In this document: piece by piece, positions 1 through 12,261 of the stretch
Numbering within the stretch: position 1 is the first letter of the stretch
How the letters are laid out: each line of letters begins with the position of its first letter
Assembly (NCBI RefSeq): GCF_000003815.2
Contig: NC_049990.1
Span: forward strand, 2,440,572 to 2,504,571
Length of the DNA: 64,000 nt
From: Branchiostoma floridae
Lineage: Eukaryota; Chordata; Leptocardii; Amphioxiformes; Branchiostomatidae
Direction: 5' to 3'
Notes under the pieces: model-generated
Told to the model about the DNA's origin: nothing
What the model saw: only the letters and a program-made list of their open reading frames with translations
The model's database searches: none
Translations under genes and position numbers: made by a program

Positions 1-180
1 CGGTACCCACCTCTAGTATCATGTCATGTCGAACCTGTGAAACCATTACATTAGACTTGAGCTGAATTAGCATATTGTAAACAACAACAAAATTAGCAAC
101 ATCAACAAATTCTACAGTCCATATAACAATAGCTTTAGTGCTAATACAATGTTATGACTCTTGTGACCTATAGTGTTTCT

Positions 181-830
181 CAGGGCTCAAAATCCCACAT
201 TAGGGCTGGGTATCGGTACAGCGTACCGGTACAAAACCGGTTTTTCTTATTGGACCAGTCCAGAAAAACCGGACCTGAAAAAATGAGGTGGACCGGATGT
301 TGGACCGATTAGAACATTAACAGATTATTTTAACAGGCATTCACACGTTTTGGCGCTTGCAGGTGGAAGAAAATAACAAGAGTGAAGTAGAGTAGAGTTT
401 ATAGTAATTTCTACCAAGTTTTACAGCCAATCGTACAGGTGCAGGTAGCGTTGTAGGGTTTTAAAACGCTGAGTGTAAGTCTAATACTCCACCAAACAGA
501 TTTCTTTGTAGTGAAATGGACCGTTGGTATGAGTCATACTGAATCAGGTCCAGGTTCAGGTCCGGACCTGGACCTGATCATCTGGACCTGAACCGGACCT
601 GGACCTGAATTTTCTGTACCGGTACCCACCCCTATCCCACATGCATTTGCAGGTTAGTGCAGGTAAAATTGGACCTGTGCAAGTATTTCTGTTGTCTACT
701 TACAAGGTTTTAGTTTCACATATAAAGGTCCCATGATGTAGGAGTATATCATATGGATTGTTATGAGCTGCATTAACTGTTACCACCTATAAAGTTAAAA
801 AGAAAAATAGCAATGGTATATATAAATATT
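181..830 (+). repeat. Interspersed repeat with ACCTGCAC-rich body, split by a hAT MITE
   Basis: The segment opens with cagggctcaaaat and, after the nested MITE, continues with a body of aggttagtgcaggtaaaatt type. A related body occurs at 41224-41520 and another, partly inverted, near 1078-1550. The terminal CAGGGCTCRAAAT resembles the inverted ends of the element at 42102-42452, so this is probably a non-autonomous DNA element. Its right end was not found and the boundary at 830 is approximate. Confidence 0.5.
201..634 (+). mobile_element. hAT-type MITE, copy 1 (434 bp)
   Basis: The element has inverted ends, tagggctgggtatcggtaca on the left and the reverse complement of taggggtgggtaccggtaca on the right. 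It is flanked by a perfect 8-bp duplication, tcccacat, at 193-200 and 635-642. TAGGG ends and 8-bp target duplications are hallmarks of hAT elements. The interior has no reading frame and is rich in GGTCCGGACC-like palindromes. A second copy lies at 6059-6491. This copy landed inside an older repeat. Confidence 0.85.
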
Positions 831-1077
831 GAAGACAGAATTCATGCAGAAATACTTTGTTGTGCCTTCAGGCAAAATAACATTTTTACAACAATCATTC
901 TGCACAATCCCAATCCCAAGAATTCTACAGTTTCCATACCAGGTATTACCATGACAACAAACAAGTTACATATACATAAACACCCCCGGGCTCTTACAAA
1001 GGTGGGTTCATAATAATGTGGGTTCACTTCATTTTGCTGATATACTGAAGCTTTGTTTACTATTACATCATACAATA

Positions 1078-1550
1078 CAGGGCTTGAATTCGAAATTCTT
1101 TTTTCTGCATACCTGCACTGGTGCAGGTTACACTGAAAATTACCTGCACTGGACAAATTGTACCTGCACCACTCTGAATTTTTTAAGTATGGATCATACT
1201 AGAATTGTTCTTAAACCACCTGCATTTTGCTGAAACATTTCTGATATAGAGTTCTAGCATATTGCCAAAAAAAATGTAATGAACATGCACCTTTATTTGT
1301 TAAAAGATTCATACTAGAACTTCAGGAACTATTGCTATTATTGCTTCTATACTTTATAGATGGTAACAGTCAATGCAGCTAATAATAGCATCATAGGACA
1401 TTTATGTATAAAACACAGTACATGGACCAGATAGTGCAGGTTAGGTGCAGGTAGACACCAGAAACACCTGCACAGCTCCAATTTTACCTGCACTAACCTG
1501 CCCTGACATTACATTATATGAACACCTGCACAGTTATGATGAGGAATTCA
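1078..1550 (+). repeat. Second ACCTGCAC-family repeat
   Basis: The segment begins cagggcttgaattcgaaatt and carries several acctgcac/gtgcaggt motifs. Its part at about 1340-1480 matches, in reverse complement, the right half of the copy at 41224-41520. Boundaries are approximate. The left arm of the inverted repeat 1214-1946 overlaps it. Confidence 0.4.
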
Positions 1551-1946
1551 CAGAAATACTGCTTTTGTGTCAAAATATTGACAACCATCTATAAGCAGAT
1601 GAACGGTCAGTATATATCGGGAATTCCCCCATGTTCAGAAAAGAGAATTACACAAGTTTGACCATAACCACTGAGGTGAACTCTAGCTCAGTGTTCTCCA
1701 TTTAGAAAAGTGAAATTACCAGGACTTAAGTTTCACTTTCAACACATTCCTTTGTTGCCTATCATAGAATGACATGGTATGATCAAGTAACACTTTTCTG
1801 GCAACAATTTTTGTTAATGCAATAATTGACTTATCATAAAAGCAAGACTGAATCTTTTAACAAATAAAGGTGCATGTTCATTACATTTTTTTTGGCAATA
1901 TGCTAGAACTCTATATCAGAAATGTTTCAGCAAAATGCAGGTGGTT
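1214..1946. repeat. Perfect 98-bp inverted repeat with a 537-bp spacer
   Basis: Bases 1214-1311 are the exact reverse complement of 1849-1946, including a run of eight A against eight T. The arms have no obvious terminal TIR signature or coding content. The perfect identity points to a recent duplication-inversion or a young foldback element. Confidence 0.85.
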
Positions 1947-2871
1947 CATCAAACCCACCCCTGATTTTTGTTGATGCTGATATGATATGTACGTAATGCG
2001 AAACTTCATTTAGGTCATTAAGTAGTGGTTGCTGAAATCTGGTCTGGGAGTGAATGAACCTAGCACCGAAAGTAGGAGTTTGCAACAGACTCTCACGTCA
2101 GACATTTCCAAAACTATACATGTTCTGATGATTTAAAAAAAGGATCACAACAGAAAGGAAAGCCTGTTGTTTTAAATGAAGTGTTTACATAAACTGTGCA
2201 TCAATGAACAACTTCACACCTAGGCATTTCAACATGTCAACAATAAGTTTATAAACTTACTACCCAAACCTACAGTAAACTTCTGTTACATAAAGTAACA
2301 GTGGGGAACATTTGTGTAAAATCTATCAGAATTTCAAACATACGTCTTTTTGGACTAAAATAACATCAACAAAACAAACTTTAAGCCTACACAGAACAAA
2401 CTAACAGGCTAAAATTACTTTGAATTACCAAATATAGATAACAGACAAGACGGAGTGTATCAAAAACACTACACCTGCAACCAGACCTGTCAAAATCAAT
2501 TAGCAAATGATGACCAAACATGTACAGCCAAAATGTGCCTCAAAACATCACCCAAATTGACAGGCGTCACTTGCCCCAAATACCAAATCAGTTATCACAC
2601 TACATTTCCAATTAACACAATAGAAATCCATTGTTCTGTCTATGCAAACAATACCAAGAAACATGCCCACTAAAAAACAAGCCCCCTTTTCACAGGACAA
2701 AAATCTCCTTGTACACAAAGATTTGGGGGCCTGCTGTATTTGAGAATCGCTGGACCAAAACCTTGCTAAGAATGATCGAAGCCATAAACGTGTAAAACTG
2801 GGATATAAAGTGTAAAATCCCACGCTATAGGGTGAACAATTCTCTACTGTCAGAACCATTGTTTACTGCCA
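1947..2871. other. Non-coding, possible 3' region of the minus-strand gene
   Basis: No supported coding exon was seen. If the terminal exon proposed for the minus-strand gene (stop at 2872-2874) is right, this stretch would hold its 3' untranslated region. Confidence 0.35.
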
Positions 2872-5026
2872 TCAAAACCTTCCAGTGATAGCCCTGCCCC
2901 CACATGATGGTATATAAACCTGCTGGGTCTGACATTTTCCCACAGTTTGAGATACAAACACTGTCTGTGTCTCATCTTTGTTGTCCTGAACAAGAAAATC
3001 ACAATGTTTCATGATAATTTTTTTTAAGGGAGAACACACAAACGCAACTTGCCTACACTGCAACAACCTTACATAGGGAAAAACTGACCTGGGGTATAAG
3101 CCTTTTTTCGTGACCCCATCGACTCTACAACAACATAAGCTGAATATTTAGATCATAACTGACTGAGGTCTGTATGTATTTTCCAGTAGAAGCCAGAGAA
3201 AGCGGCCCGAGTACAGTATTTTCCCTGCGCAGTGGGGCAGTGTTTTCCTGAGCTGGGATATTATATAGAACTACGTAGGCGCTAGTGTTTGGCACCCCAC
3301 CCTCCCCCATATACGGCCCTTCCAGCGGCCTTTTGGCGCACAAAACACGGGGTTAGCGGGGTCCCCCTCCGCTACAACCTCGGGCCTGAGGTGGCCCGTG
3401 TCCCGGGCAGGACCTGGGCAAGTTTACGGGCGGGTAGAGGCGCCCGATCCGCACTAGATCTCGATAAACCTGTGTCGTGGCAGCCTGCCATTTAAAAAAA
3501 ATTACGCCGCCATCTTGAATTTATCCAACGATTCCACACAGCGCAGAAATGTCAAAAAATCCCCCTCCCAGGTCCAACTGACACCACAGAAATATACTAC
3601 AGGTACCCAATAACACGTTAAGTGTGTGTGAGGGCGCTAGTTGTGAGTTAGAGGCGCAGAAAGGCGCCGATTTTGCAGAATTCTGTGTGTTGTTTCGTAT
3701 TCAGCAGGCCGACCCAGGTCGGTAGAGAGGGAGGGCAGTGGGACCTACCTTGAGCAGTAGGGACTTCTTAGCCGCGCCATGCTCGTCTGCTTCGAGTCGC
3801 AGGAACCCGAACAAGCGACTGGAACGACAGGAAAACAACATCAAAACGTTGTAGTACATTTATTAGGGTTTGCATCAATGAAATAAGGACGGGACGCTGA
3901 TAATTTTAGGGGGACCCTACCTATCCAACTCGGTTAGGTCCTGTCTCTCGCACGGCGTCAACGATACTTGTCCTCGCCCGTTGGCGGCCATTTTCCGGCG
4001 CTCATGCCCACTACTTGTGCTCTGTGAAGACTCCATGGTCCGAGGGAACACTCCTCATGTTTTGTACGCAATTCGGGAAAAATTTCGCCGCCAAAAGTTT
4101 GGGTAAAAGTTGTCGAGACGGCCCGGAAACACCACGCCGTGTAATAAAACAGAGCGGTTCTGACCAATCAGCGCGGCGGATCGCCGTCACGTGACCCGCG
4201 GGAAAGTTGGCGCAGGACGAGGGTCTGGTTCTGCGCAGATTTAGGCCTCATTTGCATAAATTTACATAATTTGGCAATTTTCACTAATTTGTCGGAAATT
4301 AGGGTAATCCAATATCAAGATCAGGGACGCCCTCCTTTCTCGATACTAGCCCTAGATCTTACGCAAAACGCAAAGTTAACCAGGTAAACAACATAACAAC
4401 TTGTCGAATTTTGATAAACAAACAGAGTCCAAATCTAGATGATCCCAAAAATAAAGCAATTGCCAAGAAAAAAAAAATATCCACGTGAGCTTCTGGGAAG
4501 AATGCTGTCACACAAATATGTCACAGACAAGCTCTTGCACTGTCCAGTGGTTGAAAAGTACTAAATCATCAAAAATGTTAATAAGCTGATCATAGCTTCG
4601 AAAGGAAAACACAATAAAAAAAAAAGCTTGTTGCGAATTTGTTGGGAAAATCATTGGACCTTGACTAACGGTACAGAGAAAAAACATTCGTACAGGAAAA
4701 ACTTTCACAAAAAAAGGTGAATTGTAACTTTGTCCAATAGTTCTATATTGCAGAAAAACTAAAGCCAACAAAATTCCAAGTTACAATAATGAAAACAAAT
4801 TTTCTAAAACCTTGTACCGCAGAAATTTTGTATTGCCACCTTAAAGTAAAATCTAGGTCTTTGCTCCTAAATTTTACCTAAGATAAACTATCACAAATGA
4901 CATTAATCTTTACCTCATACAAAACGCCCTTTCCTCCTCTGAAATGTCTGCAAAGTCGCTCGGATCTTTGCTTGTGTCCATTGTCTCTGGAACAACATCT
5001 TGTTCTTCCTCTCCGGGAACAGTCAT
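2872..5026 (-). CDS. Unrecognised small acidic protein gene, 2 well-supported exons plus a tentative third
   Basis: Exon 1 runs 5026-4914 on the minus strand. It starts ATG-ACT-GTT and encodes an acidic N-terminus (MTVPGEEEQDVVPETMD...) ending in a donor read ATGAG/GTAAAG. Exon 2 runs 3818-3749 with a strong acceptor (TTTTCCTGTCGTTCCAG) and donor CAAG/GTAGGT. It restores the split codon and reads RLFGFLRLEADEHGAAKK. Frame and splice sites agree, so these two exons are likely real. A tentative phase-matched last exon, 2985-2872, reads DNKDETQTVFVSQTVGKCQT... to a TGA and would give a 98-residue protein. I do not recognise the family. The upstream region contains a consensus E2F site and is shared with FUNDC1, so a proliferation-linked gene is possible, but that is inference. 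Exons between the second and third, or beyond the left edge, cannot be excluded. Confidence 0.45.
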
Positions 5027-5411
5027 CCTTCCAAAAGTATTTTCCAGCGAGAGACAGAAACCATAGGAGCGTTTTCCAGCGAGCTGTGATCCCAAATGAC
5101 CCTGGCTATTGTTTCCCGCCAAAATAAAGTACCCTGAGCGAACCCCCCTCTCCCTTCCAAATAAGGTAAATGGACGGGACCATGACGCATGTTTGGGCAC
5201 GTGACATCGTTAACTTTTTTTATTTTGAGAGTTTGGCCCCCGGGCAATGTCTATTTACGTTGTATATCTCCTCTTAATGTTATAAAAAAACCTATTTTAT
5301 GACTAGTTTTGCAAATAATTGCAACCGAAATTAATTTTTTTTATCAAGGACAGGGGTGGATTTTTCTATCTTCCCACGGTGTGTATGTCACTTCCGGGTT
5401 CACTTCCAAAG
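5027..5411. promoter_or_regulatory. Head-to-head promoter between the minus-strand gene and FUNDC1
   Basis: The two start codons are 385 bp apart and divergent. TTTCCCGCCAAAA, at about 5108-5120, is a near-perfect E2F site. CACTTCCGGG, at about 5389-5398, is an ETS-type site. AAGATGGCGG spans the FUNDC1 start codon at about 5409-5418 and fits the YY1 motif often found at animal start sites. There is no TATA box at a useful distance. These are motif reads only. Confidence 0.5.
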
Positions 5412-8400
5412 ATGGCGGAAAGACAGCAAAACGGTGAGATGCGAAGTCGGGGCTCCAAAAACCCTTGTTCTTTCCTTCTTTTGTACATGGTACCTACCAA
5501 AACGCAACATTTATACATTTTTGAGAAACAGTTGAGCCGTTTTTGAGTCCATGGGAAGTTGTCGTCTGAAGAAAAAGCCTGGGAAAGTCACAAAGCGTAG
5601 CGAAAGTTAGCCGTGCAAGCCGGTTTTATGGGGGAGGGCGGGCAAGACTCCCTTTCACCCCAGTGCTAATGTGTTTACTGCCCTTCCCAGACACATTCTA
5701 CAACCGGGCCGTTTGTTGAGGGATTAAACCGATCCTTTATGTGTAATCCTCGTTTGGAACGTTTAGCGAGGTTGTTAGAGAGAGTGTGTATTGGCATGTG
5801 GGGGGAGTTTGTGGGTCTCCCATGTCGCTCCCCTGGTGTGTGTGCGCTCACAGTAGGGGAGGGCGTGAGAACCACTGCTAACCAGACAGTGGGGGCTTGT
5901 CTGTCGGTCTGTCTTTGTTTCAAACGTTTCGTAATGTCTTCAAGCAGATGTTAGAAGGGGACATCCTAACGTTTTCTGGCTGCTGTAAGTGTGACCTGTG
6001 TGGCAGAAAATGTAAGAATATTCCCTCCAAACATCTGCTTGGAGATTACATACGTGACTAGGGCTGGGTATCGGTACAGCGTACCGGTACAAAACCGGTT
6101 TTTCTTATTGGACCGGTCCAGAAAAACCGGACCTGAAAAAATTAGGTGGACCGGATGTTGGACCGGTTAGAAAATTAACATATTATTTGATCAGGCATTC
6201 ACACGTTTTGGCGCTTGCAGGTGGAAGAAAATAACAAGAGTGAAGTAGAGTAGAGTTTATAGTCATTTCTACCAAGTTTTACAGTCAATCGTACAGGTGC
6301 AGTTAGCGTTGTAGGATTTAAAGACGCCAGTGTAAGTCTTATACTCCACCAAACAGATTTCTTTGTAGTGAAATGGACCATTGGTATGAGTCATACTGCA
6401 TCAGGTCCAGGTTCCGGTCCGGACCTGGACCTGATCCTTTGGACCTGAACCGGACCTGGACCTGAATTTTCTGTACCAGTACCCAGCCCTATACGTGACT
6501 GAAATGTCCAACATACAGTCAATGTCAGAGGATGTCACTTGTTCTAGTTCATGCAGCATTAGATGTATACAGGGTTAAAAAAAAATATCACAGATCTGAG
6601 ATAATGATAACAAACAGAAACTAACATCAGGTGTGTGACATATTGCCTTCCTGATCTCTCTTGGTCGGTATGAATATGGAGGAAAAAAAGGAAAACCTTG
6701 GATCAGAATCACGGATTATGGTATAGGGTTATATTGGAGCCATGCTTCATCATGTTGTTGTCCATAGTAACCACTGGCTCTAATATGCTTGCTAACCACA
6801 GATAGCCAGCAAAAATATTAATAACATTGTGTTGTTAGCTAGTCCCAATGACTGACACATGGCAGTATCGCTTCAGTTTTCCTTTGCATTATTGTGGTTA
6901 TCCTTTATAATACTAACTGTTTTGTTTGACTCAGTACTTAGTTGCTTAGTTTTAGATGCAGTCTCTGTATGTGGTTCCTAGAATCTTCCAGAACCATTTC
7001 ATCTCTGGTCTGCTGTAAGATGATAAGATCTATTGTTGTTTTTCCCAGGTGAGGAACGTGACGAGGGTTTTGAGATCTTAGACCTTGCAGAGGCTCGAAG
7101 ACGAGGCTGGCTGAAGGACATGTTCCCCAAGGACCTCTCCGCCAAGTCAGTCGGAACGCAGATCGCCGTGGGAGGGGTGTCAGGATGGTGAGTTTTTATT
7201 CTCCAAGCAGATGTAGGGCTGATTCTCGGGGTTTTACACCAGCTTTTGTAACCTTCAGTACTGTAAATGCCCTTAACCCATAAAAACTGCCAGAGTTTCA
7301 GCCCTATAAAATGATGTGTGTGCCCGGGTTGGCCGCTGACCTTCAAAAAGAAACCCCCAAACAAGGCCGAAGTCCCTAACTTCCGAGGTTTGTGCGCTAC
7401 ACGCGCGCAAAGCTGCTACTTCGAGTGAATGTGCTATCCCAGATATATCCGTTCGTTGCACACAGGGCATGTATATGTGTGCCGGATATATCCGGGTTTG
7501 GTAGTTTAAGGGTTAAGTTTGCAGGGAGTGTTAGATTCAGACCCCCATTTCATTTTTACCAAGGCTTGGTCTTATTTAGTTCATTCAGTTTCTCATTTGT
7601 TCGAATAAAGAGATCATAATTTGTATTAAAAATATGGGTTAACCTCTGCGTGACCAGCTGTGTAACTCTGTAACCTATACAATTTTTACCTGATAGCTAC
7701 CTTAGCAGGCTATTTGAGTAGCATTTCTAGTAAATACATGTGCTTTTCTTGGCATTCTGATGTAATCAGCTCCTCCACCAAGCCACCTGCAGTGCAGACA
7801 TCTCTGCCAGGAGGCACTGTTAAGTTTTAGCCTGTCAGTAGTATTAAGGGCCACTCTGGGTACCAGATACCCTAGTCAGGGTCAGCAGAGAATGTGTTCG
7901 GCAGCCAAGACACGTCTTCCCAAGGACCAAAGATAAGCACTCTGGGGAGGTGTCAAAAGAAGGAAAAATATAATTGTTGTCTATTTACCTGCGTAGATTT
8001 TGAAACTTTGGCAGCGTTGGTAGTTCTTACGTTTTTTGTGGTGCCCTCTCTAGCAAAAATGACTGTGCATTTCACGATCAGTGGACCAGATTTTGGCCCG
8101 GAGTAGAAAATATTAGTAAACAGTTTACATGTTTTGGAGCTTCCCAGTCCAATACTGAAGACAATTGGAGTTAATAGTCATTTCCTCCATGTTTCTACAC
8201 TATACAGCAAATTTGACACACCACAAAAAAACCTCCTTCTCCAACCATAAAATAAACTATTACAAAAGTACCTGAATGTACAGTAGCTGACCGTACCGTA
8301 CCTGCCCAGGTGTGCAGGTTACCTGTTCTCTAAGGTGGGAAAGCTGGCGGCCACAGCTGTAGGGGGAGGATTCCTACTGCTTCAGGTGAGCAAGTGCCTT

Positions 8401-9661
8401 AGGCGCGATCTAGACACAGTTTTTCCCGATATCGGCGAGTTGACAACCTCTCGGCAACAGCTTATTTTCAGCGTCAAGATGGAACTGCAATATCGCCTTA
8501 AAGATATCTGGAAAATTTCTCCCGAAAGGTCCGGACCATTCGTACGATACCTTACCGATAGCTTAGCAGGGGTCCCCGATAGCTTAGGAGGGGTTCCCTG
8601 ACAGCTTCCGCGCGCGTGTAGATGTGTCCCGACTTCGGGAGGGCTCATTAGCATATAATGCGGGCTCATTAGGCTTTATAGCTGTTTATGACTGCAAGCG
8701 CCACGGGTGTCCTGCGGCCAACGTTCCAGATCCCTCCCGACATCTCTACAGATATCGGCAAAAACTGTGTATAGATTGGGTCTTACTTATAGCAAGGAGG
8801 CTTTATTCATGATACTCAGTCAAGTGTTAGAGCTGTCTCTATATAAATTATGCGGTAGATCTATTGGTTAAAACCATACTTGATTACATGATACTTGATG
8901 AGGTTTTCTAAGCTGTTCAAAGCATAGAAAACTGGAAGCGGGAAAGTTTAGCATAGGACAGTTTACATGATGTTATGTGTTTCTTTTCAACGTTTCAATG
9001 GCCTTCTTCCTGTGTCTGTATCTGTATCAACAGCCCTTCAGTGTAACACAACATCGCATCCATGTATGCGAGACACTTACATTGCCTCCATCCAACTGAA
9101 AGTCTTTGAAGGAAAAAAATACTGCATTGCAATTCCTAGGGTTATGATCTTACTAGTAAGATGTCTTATTTTGCTGCCGTCTTAGATAGCGAACCATGCA
9201 GGCTACGTTAAGATCAACTGGAAGAGAGTAGAGAAGGACATGGAGAAGTACAAGAAGGAGATCGGCAAACAGGCAGAGAAAGCGTACCCTGATGTCGCTC
9301 AGATTCTGCAACAGGTAAGGCTCAGCTTGTTTCCTTTCAAAGTAACCTCGAATTCACACCTGAACACCATGCAATGGCCAAAGGTGAATAGAATGGTAAA
9401 AGTGATCTTCCTCATTTCAAGTTTTTCAAGTAGATAAAGAAATCACTTAAAACATGCTAGCCGTCAGACAGTATAAGGTTCTGCACTCTTTCTTGTTTCT
9501 TGAGGTATAGCAGTACGAAAAGGAACAAACTAAGATATTTGGGATTTCCTACGTCTAATCATCTCTCGTTTCATCTTTTCCAGGCGAAGACATTTATGCA
9601 GGAGAACATGGTCGTAGCAGGCGGGTTTGCAGGCGGGTTCCTCATCGGGCTGGCTTCATGA
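5412..9661 (+). CDS. FUNDC1: FUN14 domain-containing protein 1 (mitophagy receptor), 5 exons, 147 aa
   Basis: Exons: 5412-5433, 7049-7187, 8310-8385, 9186-9314, 9584-9661; all introns are GT-AG and phases agree. The family is an outer mitochondrial membrane receptor that recruits LC3 in hypoxia-linked mitophagy and helps organise ER-mitochondria contacts. The N-terminus carries a candidate LC3-interacting motif, FEIL, at residues 15-18 (human YEVL), followed by LDL. The FUN14 core reads [17 protein letters not shown] (63-79), identical to the human stretch as I remember it, then [13 protein letters not shown]. The C-terminus is [13 protein letters not shown]. Three hydrophobic segments are visible, roughly at 42-60, 66-83 and 130-147. 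Length is close to human (155). The phosphorylatable Tyr of the human LIR is Phe here, so Src-type control of that residue would be absent. Intron 1 holds two MITEs. Confidence 0.93.
5936..6047. mobile_element. MITE with CTCCAAGCAGA ends (family A), copy 1
   Basis: Imperfect inverted ends, cttcaagcagatgtt and aacatctgcttggaga, bound about 110 bp in FUNDC1 intron 1. The same ends recur about ten times in the window. A hAT MITE sits about 11 bp downstream. Confidence 0.7.
6059..6491 (+). mobile_element. hAT-type MITE, copy 2 (433 bp)
   Basis: This is a near-identical relative of 201-634, with ends tagggctgggtatcggtaca and its complement. It is flanked by a perfect 8-bp duplication, tacgtgac, at 6051-6058 and 6492-6499. 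It lies in FUNDC1 intron 1 and is non-coding. Confidence 0.88.
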
Positions 9662-10158
9662 TCAGTCTGGAAACTTATACTTATAAAACAAAAGATCTTA
9701 CTTTAACTCATAGGATAAAGACCCACTTTAAGATGAACTTCTTGACTTCTAAGTGTCCATCTTGTGACTCAAACTTAAAACCTAAGATTTTCGAAGATTT
9801 GAATACTCCATGAGTGATATCTTGCAAGTAGTTGGATTTTGACGGTCCTAACAGGGTGTATGTTAAAGACTTAGAAACATGCACAACTCTTATTACTCTG
9901 TGTGTACCCCCCCCCCTTCTGAAATATTTCTGACTGTAACATACTGACAAAGGAAGTGAGATGATCGTTCTTGATACTATATAGTCTAACAGATGTAGCA
10001 AACTTATCACATATCAAACAACAGTGTACAGCCGTAAGCACGCTTTTAGCTGTTCAACATGGAAGCAAAGGTACAGAAGTTGAATAGCGGGTAAAGCTAA
10101 CATAGCTCTGGTTTCAGACTACATTTACACTATTCTTTGTAAGCTATGTGCTGAATTT

Positions 10159-10262
10159 TACTCTCCAAGCAGAGGTTCAGCTATGGCTATGACAGCTCGA
10201 AAAAGAAATCCCTAAAAACACATTTTAAAAAAAGCTGTAGCCAAACCTCTGCTTGGAGAGTA
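10159..10262. mobile_element. MITE family A (CTCCAAGCAGA ends), copy 2
   Basis: Short inverted ends tactctccaagcagaggtt and aacctctgcttggagagta bound 104 bp. The interior is non-coding. Confidence 0.8.
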
Positions 10263-10367
10263 CTGATTTATGTTGAGTGTTTCTTGGGGAGTTTTTATGA
10301 GTTTGTGAGAGAAAAGAAGATATAACAGTTGTTGCTGCAGACTTTAGTAAGTCTGCCTGCTAGAGAA

Positions 10368-10562
10368 TACTGTAAATGTATTTAATTTCGCGGGGATTTA
10401 CTTTTGCGGTAGTGGGAAAAGGGAATGTACGCGGTGTCGCGGTAGTGCCATAGACTGTAGTCACATACTATAATGGAAAAATGTTCATGGTGATTTTAAG
10501 TTTGCGGCACTGCAGAAACTGCAAACATAAAACTATCGCAAACATTTCTACATTTACAGTAC
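10368..10562 (+). mobile_element. MITE family B (CTGTAAATG ends, CGCGG-rich), copy 1
   Basis: It starts tactgtaaatgtatttaatt and ends catttacagtac. The interior has the ttcgcgg/gcggtag motifs shared with five other copies in the window. A TA dinucleotide flanks the ends. Confidence 0.75.
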
Positions 10563-11138
10563 TACTTTCTTATATAGAATACTGTGTGGGGAATGTGGAA
10601 GTAAGAAAAAGGTTGAAATAGCTCCAGGTTTTGCCCAAGAAGTATGGTGTGTGAAATGCTTTGCTTGAACTTCAAGTATTACTTGTAGATACTGTATCTA
10701 TGTGTGCTGCACACTAAAATTATCATGATGAAAGTATCATGCTTTGTTTTGTGTTCATGTAAATGTTAGTGTAGTATGTCAAAACTGTTTAGTAAATATA
10801 TTCGTGACACGCTTTGATGACATTATGTAATGTCATACTCACCAGCCATGTTGGAGTACTGAGCTGACACGTTATTGAGAGGGCCTCAATTTCAAATCAA
10901 AATACACCTTACATTTGCATTAAGTGTTTGACTAGACTTGTATATTGTAGACATTTTCCTTCGAGATGTTCGATGATTTGGATGGACTTTTGCGTACTAC
11001 TTTGTCAGACAGTTTCCTTCAATATAGAGATATGTTGGATAATGCATTATTAAAGCAATAGTTTGTGAACATTACTGTACATGTCCTGTTGATATGTTTG
11101 TGTGTAGACTGGGTTGCATGTGTGAGTGGTAGACTTTT

Positions 11139-11310
11139 ACTCTCCAAGCAGAGCATGGCTCTGGCTGTTTTATTTTTCTTTACATGTTTCCAGGTATTTT
11201 TGTTGGGCTTTATATTATCTCCTAAATGAAGAAATGTGTCATAATAGAAAGCCTGCCAAATATGCCTAAAACATGTAAAAACAGCCAGAACCGAACCTCT
11301 GCTTGGAGAA
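11139..11310. mobile_element. MITE family A, copy 3
   Basis: Ends actctccaagcagagc and gaacctctgcttggagaa form an inverted repeat around about 170 bp, with cagcca/tggctg-type inner arms. Confidence 0.75.
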
Positions 11311-11494
11311 AAGGAGACATTGATTCTTTGTCCAGTGAGAGAAAAACATGAAGTTTATTGATGATCTCTCAAAAGTTAAACCATGTCATACGTGTACAAC
11401 AATTCATTGCAGGTCAATTAGATACTTTTAGATATTTATAATTGTGTGGATGGAGGACAATTGAGTCTTTTCTAAAGACACAACATCTATCAAG

Positions 11495-11575
11495 GCATGC
11501 CATGCAAGAATCAAACCCATAACCTTTTAATCTTATGTCAGCTACATAACCTCAGCCACTAAACCAGCCACAACA
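11495..11575 (-). mobile_element. tRNA-derived SINE head (remnant)
   Basis: On the minus strand an A-box-like TGGTTTAGTGGCTGAG is followed about 45 bp later by a B-box-like GGGTTTGATTC. The fold is not a good functional tRNA, so a SINE fragment is the better reading. Confidence 0.45.
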
Positions 11576-12261
11576 GGTTTCCCTTGTACGGCTGACAATG
11601 TCCCAAACATCTGATCTCTGCATTTCTTTTCCAGTATTCCGTCATCTCTTTTCTCTGCCTTCTGATTTTCTTAGTCACCTTCTGTGAGTGCTAAAGGTTA
11701 TATTTTTTTTGGTGGAGCGGGTGGGCACAGACACTATGTCCACAGTATGAACCTGACCCTGGCCCATACCAGTATGTTAAAAATTGCAAACCAGCACTAC
11801 ATGTTGTCCTAGCCTGATTAAATCTTGCTTATGGCAGCAAGCCCAACATATGGCCAGCCACCTAGGGTAGAGGCCAATTACAGCCACAGACAGCAAAGTT
11901 TGTGTTACACTGACTAATATAGTTGCAAGTCTATAATATCTGATCTGTGTGCCCTCCATGGAGTTTTGTCATCTCTTCTCCGTGTCTTCTGTTTTGCTCC
12001 TGTGAGTTTTCCTGAATCCGGAGCAGCAGACGGAGTCCTGAGCCCAGGGTTTCTCACAGCAGCGTTCCATGGCTCGGAGTACACTCTCACAGCGCGACTC
12101 CTTGTAGTTGTTAGCTGTAGAGGGATAGAAGCATTCAGTACATGTATGAGATACTAATTCATCTTCTAACCTACTAATGCTTTGGAAAAGAGCCAGCTAT
12201 CAGGCAAGCAAGATGATCCGTGGATTAAAAAGGTGTACAAATTTCTGTAAACTTGTGGAAC

